A stretch of 9,942 nucleotides of DNA from Betaproteobacteria bacterium (GTDB lineage Bacteria > Pseudomonadota > Gammaproteobacteria > Burkholderiales > SG8-41), in assembly GCA_020028375.1 (NCBI GenBank), contig JAHZNX010000052.1, positions 1-9,942 on the forward strand, given 5' to 3'. The number at the start of each line of letters is the position of its first letter. Position 1 is the stretch's first letter. Under the pieces are notes generated by a model that had not been told where the DNA came from, searched no databases, and saw only the letters and a list, made by a program, of their open reading frames with translations. Made by a program: the position numbers and the translations under genes. Shown here piece by piece: positions 5,919 to 9,942 of the stretch.

Positions 5919-6341
5919 CTACTCCCGCATCTCCGCCTTGCGGAGCTGCGCGGCGAGCTTGTCGAGCACGCCGTTCACGTACTTGTAGCCCTCGGTGCCG
6001 CCGTAGCTCTTCGCCAGCTCCACCGCCTCGTTGATCACCGCGCGAAAGGGCACGTCGGGCTGTTGCGCGAGCTCGTAGCCCGCCAGGAGCAGGATGCCGC
6101 GCTCCACCGGGCTCAGCCGGGAGTACTCCCGGTCGAGGAGCGGCGCGATTGCCCGCTCCAGTTCCGGCGCGGCCGCTATCGTGCCTTCCAGCAGCTCCGT
6201 GAAATACCCGGCATCGATCTTGTCGAAGCCCTTGGCGTCGCCCAATTGGCGGGCGATGGTCGCCGGGTCGGTGCCGGCGAGCTGCCATTGGTAGAGGCCC
6301 TGCAGCGCGAACTCGCGCGCGCGCCTGCGGCTGGTCTTCAT
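5919..6341 (-). CDS. nusB: Transcription antitermination factor NusB
   Basis: 140-residue all-helical RNA-binding protein, close to the E. coli length. With NusE (ribosomal protein S10) it binds boxA RNA and promotes antitermination on rRNA operons. Family features: SRRRAREFALQGLYQWQLAG at the N-terminus, SRLSPVERGILLLAGYEL in the middle, VPFRAVINEAVELAKSYGG and YKYVNGVLDKLA towards the C-terminus. The ATG at 6341 overlaps the ribH stop as ATGA. GAGGA lies immediately before the ATG, too close for an ideal Shine-Dalgarno, so coupling to ribH translation is likely. The open frame continues upstream to 6824 but only as a shadow of ribH. The ribH-nusB pair is a standard bacterial arrangement. 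Confidence 0.95.
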   Translation of the reverse strand: MKTSRRRAREFALQGLYQWQLAGTDPATIARQLGDAKGFDKIDAGYFTELLEGTIAAAPELERAIAPLLDREYSRLSPVERGILLLAGYELAQQPDVPFRAVINEAVELAKSYGGTEGYKYVNGVLDKLAAQLRKAEMRE

Positions 6342-6814
6342 TCCTCGTCCAGTTTTTTCAGCAGATTGGCCATCTCGATGGCCGCGGCCGCGCAGTCCGC
6401 GCCTTTTTGCGGCGCGCGCGCGGCCGCCTGCTCTTCGTTTTCGGTGGTCAGGATGCCGTTGGCGACCGGCACGCCGGTGTCGAGTGCAACCGTGGTGATG
6501 CCGCCCGCCGACTCGTTGGCGACGATCTCGAAGTGGTAGGTCTCGCCCCGGATCACCGCCCCGAGCGCGATCAGCGCGTCGTACTTCCCGGTGTTCGCCA
6601 TCTTCTGCAGCGCGAGCGGCGCCTCCAGCGCGCCCGGCACGGTAACGACGCGGATGTCGGAGGCAGCCACGCCGTGCTTCCTCAGCGTGGCGCTGCAGGC
6701 CCCGAGCAGCGCCTCGCCCACTTCGGGATTGAAGCGGCTCATCACGATGCCGATCCGCAGTCCGGCCCCCTTCAGTTCGGGCTCGAGTTTTTCCACGTTG
6801 CTCCTGACCGCCAT
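6338..6814 (-). CDS. ribH: 6,7-dimethyl-8-ribityllumazine synthase
   Basis: 158-residue lumazine synthase, which condenses 5-amino-6-ribitylaminouracil with 3,4-dihydroxy-2-butanone 4-phosphate. Both are products of the neighbouring ribD/ribB branch, and the product feeds riboflavin synthase. Conserved features: SRFN (26-29), VPGALEAPLA (59-68), ALGAVIRGETYHFEIV (83-98) with the catalytic His H94, and ANGILTTENEEQAAAR (118-133) with R133 at the phosphate-binding position. VPGALEAP departs mildly from the usual VPGAFEIP. The ATG follows an octamer array that fills the spacer from ribBX. GGGA one base before the ATG is a poor Shine-Dalgarno, so translation may depend on coupling with upstream genes. 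Confidence 0.96.
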   Translation of the reverse strand: MAVRSNVEKLEPELKGAGLRIGIVMSRFNPEVGEALLGACSATLRKHGVAASDIRVVTVPGALEAPLALQKMANTGKYDALIALGAVIRGETYHFEIVANESAGGITTVALDTGVPVANGILTTENEEQAAARAPQKGADCAAAAIEMANLLKKLDEE

Positions 6815-6815
6815 G

Positions 6816-6847
6816 TCCCGTCACTTCGCCGATTCGTCACTTCATCA
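6816..6847 (-). repeat. Four-unit octamer array between ribBX and ribH
   Basis: On the minus strand the sequence divides into TGATGAAG, TGACGAAT, CGGCGAAG and TGACGGGA, with an exact 8-nt period. The TGA of the first unit is the ribBX stop codon, and the last unit ends two bases before the ribH ATG. The array fills essentially the whole spacer. Confidence 0.7.
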
Positions 6848-7966
6848 CTTGCCCCTGGCGGGCGGCTGCAGGTACCCCGTCACCTCCAGCCCGAATCCCG
6901 TCATGCTGGGCATCGGCCGCGGCTGCGCCATGAGGCGCATCTTCCTCACGCCCAGATCCTTCAGGATCTGGGCGCCGATGCCGTAATTTCTCAGCGCAAC
7001 GGCGGGCACGGATGCCGCGCCACTGCGGGCCCGCGCGTGCTCCAGCAGCTCCGACGCGGTTTCCTGGCCGTGCAACAGCAGAATGACCCCGCACTCGGCG
7101 CGGCTGACGGCGACAAGCGCATCGTTGAAATTCCAGGAGTGCCGGGTGCTGTGCACGTCGAGGAGATCCATCACCGACAGGGGCTCGTGCACGCGGACGA
7201 GCACCTCCCTTGAAGGCCCGGGCGCGCCCTTCATCAGCGCCAGATGCGTGGATTCCCCCACCCGGTCGCTGTAGACATGGAGCCGGAACCGCCCGTGCAC
7301 GGTATCAATGTCGCGCTCCGCTACCCGCGTCACCAGCGACTCGGTGCGGCCGCGGTGCTCGATGAGATCGGCGATGGTGCCGATCTTGAGCCGGTGCTGG
7401 CCCGCGAACTCGATCAGGTCCGGCAGCCGCGCCATGTCGCCGTTGTCCTTGAGGATCTCGCAGATCACCGCCGCCGGAGCGAGGCCCGCCAGGCGCGCCA
7501 GGTCGCAGCCCGCCTCGGTATGACCCGCGCGCGCGAGCACCCCGCCCTCCTGCGCCATGAGCGGGAAGATGTGGCCGGGCTGCACCAGGTCGGAGGGCGC
7601 GGCGTCGGGCCGGATTGCGACCTGCACGGTGCGCGCCCGGTCCGCGGCGGAGATCCCGGTGGTGACCCCTTCCGCCGCTTCGATGGAAACGGTGAAGTTC
7701 GTGCCGAGCGGCGAGCGGTTGGTCGCCGTCATCGGCGCGAGGTTGAGGGCGCGGCACTTTTCCTCGGTGAGCGTCAGGCAGACGAGCCCGCGGCCGAAGC
7801 GCGCCATGAAATTGATCGCTTCGGGCGTGACGAACTCGGCCGCGATCAGCAGATCGCCCTCGTTCTCGCGGTCCGCCTCGTCCACCAGCACCGCCATCCT
7901 GCCGGCCTTGATGTCGGCGATGACGTCGGTGATCGGGCTGATGCCCGTTTCCTGTCTTGAAGTCAT
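6845..7966 (-). CDS. ribBX: RibB-type 3,4-dihydroxy-2-butanone 4-phosphate synthase with degenerate RibA-like domain (RibBX)
   Basis: 373 residues in two parts. Residues 1 to about 205 are a complete RibB domain, converting ribulose 5-phosphate to the four-carbon precursor of lumazine: acidic loop EADRENEGD (30-38), TNFTVSIEA, GISAADRA and RAGHTEAG (146-153). The C-terminal part resembles GTP cyclohydrolase II but has lost its zinc-binding cysteine cluster: RVHEPLSVMDLLDVHS stands where RibA has RVHSEC followed by a CDCG motif. It therefore probably lacks GTP cyclohydrolase II activity. This matches the RibBX variant known in Proteobacteria, implying a separate ribA elsewhere. The ATG lies 12 nt after the ribE stop, inside an octamer array, with no strong Shine-Dalgarno. 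Automated pipelines often label it ribBA. Confidence 0.92.
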   Translation of the reverse strand: MTSRQETGISPITDVIADIKAGRMAVLVDEADRENEGDLLIAAEFVTPEAINFMARFGRGLVCLTLTEEKCRALNLAPMTATNRSPLGTNFTVSIEAAEGVTTGISAADRARTVQVAIRPDAAPSDLVQPGHIFPLMAQEGGVLARAGHTEAGCDLARLAGLAPAAVICEILKDNGDMARLPDLIEFAGQHRLKIGTIADLIEHRGRTESLVTRVAERDIDTVHGRFRLHVYSDRVGESTHLALMKGAPGPSREVLVRVHEPLSVMDLLDVHSTRHSWNFNDALVAVSRAECGVILLLHGQETASELLEHARARSGAASVPAVALRNYGIGAQILKDLGVRKMRLMAQPRPMPSMTGFGLEVTGYLQPPARGK

Positions 7967-7997
7967 AGCGTCACTTCGTCATTGTGTCAATTCGTCA
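7966..7997 (-). repeat. Four-unit octamer array across the ribE/ribBX junction
   Basis: On the minus strand the sequence divides into TGACGAAT, TGACACAA, TGACGAAG and TGACGCTA, with an exact 8-nt period. The first two units are translated as the last codons of ribE. The third supplies the ribE TGA, and the last ends on the A of the ribBX ATG. Confidence 0.7.
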
Positions 7998-8581
7998 CCG
8001 GTCTCTCGCAAGCGCTCGACGTACCGTGCAAGCATGTCCACTTCCAGATTGACCTTATCGCCCGCGCGCAGGTCCCCGAGATTGCTCGCGGCGAGCGTAT
8101 GCGGGATGAGGTTCACCTCGAATACCGCGCCGTCGACTTCGTTCACGGTCAGGCTCACGCCGTTGACCGCGATCGAGCCCTTGCGCGCCACGTATCTCGC
8201 GAGGGCGCTCGGGGCTGCCACCGCCAGGAGCCGGCTGCCGCCCGCCGCCTTCGTTCGGTCCACGGTCCCCACCCCGTCCACGTGCCCGCTCACCAGGTGG
8301 CCGCCGAGCGGGTCCGCCGCGCGCAGCGCCTTTTCCAGGTTGACACGCTGGCCCGCCGAGAATCCCGTGGTGCCGACGAGGGTCTCGCGCGAGACATCGG
8401 CCTGGAACGTGCGCCCCTTCCGCGCGACGACCGTGAGACACGCGCCGTTCACCGCGATGCTGTCGCCCACCGCCACGTCCTTGAGACCCAGGCGCCCGGC
8501 GTCCACCACGATCCGGTGGCCTCCGCGCTCCGCCTTTGCGGCGCGCACCGTGCCCACCGCGGCAACAATACCCGTGAACAT
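7979..8581 (-). CDS. ribE: Riboflavin synthase, alpha chain
   Basis: 200-residue riboflavin synthase (called ribC in E. coli), which dismutates two molecules of dimethylribityllumazine into riboflavin and the ribityl-diaminouracil that RibH reuses. It has the two lumazine-binding repeats. The first starts MFTGIV and contains NGACLTV (45-51, C48) and the junction DPLGGHLVSGHVDG (90-103). The second contains NGVSLTVNEVDG (140-151) and LIPHT (158-162). The ATG overlaps the ribD stop by one base (TAATG), a classic coupling arrangement. The last residues (DELTQ) and the stop are encoded by an octamer array, so the C-terminal end is probably variable among relatives. The longer open frame upstream is a shadow of ribD. 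Confidence 0.96.
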   Translation of the reverse strand: MFTGIVAAVGTVRAAKAERGGHRIVVDAGRLGLKDVAVGDSIAVNGACLTVVARKGRTFQADVSRETLVGTTGFSAGQRVNLEKALRAADPLGGHLVSGHVDGVGTVDRTKAAGGSRLLAVAAPSALARYVARKGSIAVNGVSLTVNEVDGAVFEVNLIPHTLAASNLGDLRAGDKVNLEVDMLARYVERLRETGDELTQ

Positions 8582-9666
8582 TATACGAACCTCGCCACGA
8601 CGCGGATATCCAGCCCGACCATCGCGAGGTCGCGAACGGCGAGCTGCCTGCGCCCCCCGAGGTCGGCGAGCTCGGGAAGGTGAAACATGCCCTGCGCGGC
8701 GTCGCCGATGATGCTGGGGGCGAGATACACCACCAGCTCGTCCACCAGCCCCTCGGCAAGCAGCGACCCGTTCAGCCGGAAGCCGCCCTCGACGTGCACT
8801 TCGTTCAGCTCGCGGCGCGCGAGCTCTCGGAACAGGGCGTAGAGGTCGACCTTGCCCGCGCTGTTCGGCAACACGACCACTTCGGCTCCCTTCGCCTCCA
8901 GCGCGGCGATCCGGGCGCGCTCCTCGCGCGCCGCGGCCACGAGCACCCCACCGCCCTCGAGTATCCTTGCCGTGGGCGGCGTCTCGAGCCTGCTGTCCAC
9001 CACCACGCGCAGCGGCTGGCGCGGAGTCGCCACCTCGCGCACCGTGAGCCGCGGATCGTCCTCCCGCACGGTGCCGAACCCGGTCAGCACGGCACACGCC
9101 CGCGCCCGCCAGTGATGCCCGTCGCGGCGCGCCGCCTCGCCGGTGATCCATTGGCTCCTGCCGTTCAGGAGAGCGATCTTGCCATCGAGACTCGCCGCCA
9201 GCTTCACCCTCACCCATGGACGGCTGCGCGTCATGCGCGAAAGGAAGCCGATGTTCATTTCGCGGGCTTCGTCCTCGAGCAGCCCGCACGACACGTCGAT
9301 TCCCTTCCCACGCAGCATGGCGAGCCCCCCGCCCGCAACCAGGGGATTGGGATCCTGCAGCGCCGCGACTACCCGCGCGATGCCCGCCCCGATCAGCGCC
9401 TCCGCGCATGGTCCCGTGCGTCCCTGGTGCACGCAGGGTTCGAGCGACACGTAGGCGGTCGCGCCGCGGGCGCGCGCGCCAGCGGCGGCGAGCGCGTTCA
9501 CCTCGGCGTGCGGGGCGCCCGCCCGCTCGTGCCAGCCTTCGCCCGCGACCGCCCCCTCGCGCACGATCACGCACCCCACCCGCGGGTTGGGCGTCGCGGT
9601 GTAGAGCCCGCGGCCCGCAAGCTCCAGCGCCCTTGCCATGAACTGGTGATCTTCTTTGGAGAACAC
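8581..9666 (-). CDS. ribD: Bifunctional diaminohydroxyphosphoribosylaminopyrimidine deaminase / 5-amino-6-(5-phosphoribosylamino)uracil reductase
   Basis: 361 residues from the GTG chosen here, close to E. coli RibD. It performs the second and third steps from GTP to riboflavin. The N-terminal deaminase has PNPRVGCVIV (26-35), HAEVNAL with zinc ligand H53 and catalytic E55, and EPCVHQGRTGPC with zinc ligands C78 and C87. The C-terminal NADPH-dependent reductase has VKLAASLDGKIA, SQWITG, VDSRLETP, VEGGFRLNGSLLAEGLVDEL and YLAPSIIG. The GTG at 9666 gives MFSKEDHQFMARALELA, as in related RibD proteins; the ATG at 9639 is an alternative. Neither has a good Shine-Dalgarno at normal spacing. AAGGAGGG in the upstream REP hairpin is too distant for the GTG. 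Confidence 0.94.
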   Translation of the reverse strand: MFSKEDHQFMARALELAGRGLYTATPNPRVGCVIVREGAVAGEGWHERAGAPHAEVNALAAAGARARGATAYVSLEPCVHQGRTGPCAEALIGAGIARVVAALQDPNPLVAGGGLAMLRGKGIDVSCGLLEDEAREMNIGFLSRMTRSRPWVRVKLAASLDGKIALLNGRSQWITGEAARRDGHHWRARACAVLTGFGTVREDDPRLTVREVATPRQPLRVVVDSRLETPPTARILEGGGVLVAAAREERARIAALEAKGAEVVVLPNSAGKVDLYALFRELARRELNEVHVEGGFRLNGSLLAEGLVDELVVYLAPSIIGDAAQGMFHLPELADLGGRRQLAVRDLAMVGLDIRVVARFV

Positions 9667-9684
9667 GGTGTCGTCGAGAGGAAT

Positions 9685-9733
9685 ATTCCCCTCCTTTTCA
9701 AGGAGGGGTGGATGCGAAGCAGACGGGGTGGTT
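9685..9733. repeat. REP-like unit, left member of an inverted pair
   Basis: Contains a perfect 9-bp stem, CCCCTCCTT (9688-9696), loop TTC, AAGGAGGGG (9700-9708), followed by GTGG, a TGCGAAGCA palindrome and CGGGGTGGTT. It shares TTCCCCTCCT, AGGGGTG and CGGGGTGGT in the same order with the reverse complement of 9753-9803. The layout is that of REP/BIME elements, here in the leader of ribD within the nrdR-ribD spacer. The hairpin has no T-run on either strand. Confidence 0.65.
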
Positions 9734-9752
9734 ACGCGGGCACCGCTTGCTC

Positions 9753-9803
9753 CCACCACCCCGCCCGCTGCGCGGGCACCCCTGCTCGGGCAGGAGGGGA
9801 ATT
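9753..9803. repeat. REP-like unit, right member of an inverted pair
   Basis: Reverse-complement relative of 9685-9733, with the same block order. Its stems are GCCCGC-TGC-GCGGGC (9763-9777) and CCTGC-TCGG-GCAGG (9781-9794). The stem sequences differ from the left unit but the pairing is kept, as expected for a structured repeat. CGCGGGCACC occurs at 9735-9744 and again at 9771-9780 as a direct repeat. The rest of the nrdR-ribD spacer holds no gene, FMN riboswitch or clear promoter that I can see. Confidence 0.55.
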
Positions 9804-9824
9804 CAATCTGTTAGGCGCCCTGAG

Positions 9825-9942
9825 TCATTTCTCCTTCGCGGGACGCTGGACTTCCTTGATCGCGTCCTGGAAGTCGTCGACGCCCTCGAAGCTGCGGTAG
9901 ACGGAGGCGAAGCGGATGTAGGCGACCTGGTCGAGCTTGCGC
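9825..9942 (-). CDS. nrdR: Transcriptional regulator NrdR, C-terminal fragment
   Basis: Last 38 codons of a gene that enters from beyond the right edge of the window. The minus-strand translation begins RKLDQVAYIRFASVYRSFEG, the conserved end of the ATP-cone region of NrdR, and closes DAIKEVQRPAKEK before the TGA at 9825-9827. NrdR is a zinc-ribbon/ATP-cone repressor of ribonucleotide reductase genes. The zinc ribbon and most of the ATP cone lie outside the window. Its position just before ribD agrees with the common nrdR-ribD order in Proteobacteria. The truncation is due only to the window edge. Confidence 0.9.
   Translation of the reverse strand, partial: RKLDQVAYIRFASVYRSFEGVDDFQDAIKEVQRPAKEK

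Noticed and set aside
6342..6824. Extended nusB frame starting at 6824
   Set aside because: Overlaps ribH entirely in another frame; NusB begins at MKTSRRRAREFALQG, and the ATGA junction supports 6341.
9667..9759. N-terminal extension of ribD to a GTG at 9759
   Set aside because: The extra residues (SHPPLLEKEGN and neighbours) are a translation of the REP-like repeat, not part of the RibD family; the GTG at 9666 fits homologues.
9667..9824. Possible FMN riboswitch before ribD
   Set aside because: The conserved RFN core blocks are not seen; the spacer is occupied by REP-like hairpins. The spacer before ribBX is too short for one.
8680..9900. 406-codon plus-strand open frame opposite ribD
   Set aside because: Runs through ribD and the REP-like repeats; no motif, and explained by codon bias of ribD.

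Overview
High-GC bacterial chromosome. Gene order, protein similarity and the RibB-type fusion point to Proteobacteria, most likely a betaproteobacterium (Burkholderiales/Rhodocyclales/Nitrosomonadales-like); the exact taxon cannot be read from this window. Apart from a two-gene toxin-antitoxin cassette at the left end, every gene lies on the minus strand, tightly packed and probably co-transcribed from right to left.

Left end (1-1011, plus strand): about 310 bases without a gene, holding a long imperfect palindrome (3-139), then a compact VapBC/FitAB-type module. It has a plausible promoter whose -10 box lies inside a perfect 25-bp palindromic operator, a GTG-started ribbon-helix-helix antitoxin, and a PIN-domain toxin overlapping it by 20 nt. 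The module is convergent with the long minus-strand operon.

Minus-strand operon, in transcription order: nrdR (3' end only, at the right edge), a 158-bp spacer with two inverted REP-like units, ribD, ribE, ribBX, ribH, nusB, a small two-helix membrane protein, thiL, a class A FAD aromatic hydroxylase resembling 3-hydroxybenzoate 6-hydroxylase, pgpA, pncC (CinA C-terminal domain), and an MmgE/PrpD-family protein. Neighbours overlap or nearly touch (TAATG, ATGA and GTGA junctions), suggesting translational coupling. The nrdR-rib-nusB-thiL-pgpA core is a familiar proteobacterial block for making FMN/FAD and thiamine diphosphate; pncC adds NAD salvage. The unusual passengers are the hydroxylase, which uses FAD and NAD(P)H, and the MmgE/PrpD gene. 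Both look catabolic.

The least-explained signal is a degenerate tandem octamer (consensus close to TGACGAAG read along the minus strand). Four-unit arrays sit at the ribE/ribBX, ribBX/ribH and post-MmgE/PrpD junctions, with a more decayed copy after nusB. Because 8 is not a multiple of 3, consecutive units put TGA into successive reading frames, and the arrays supply or adjoin the stop codons of the genes they follow.
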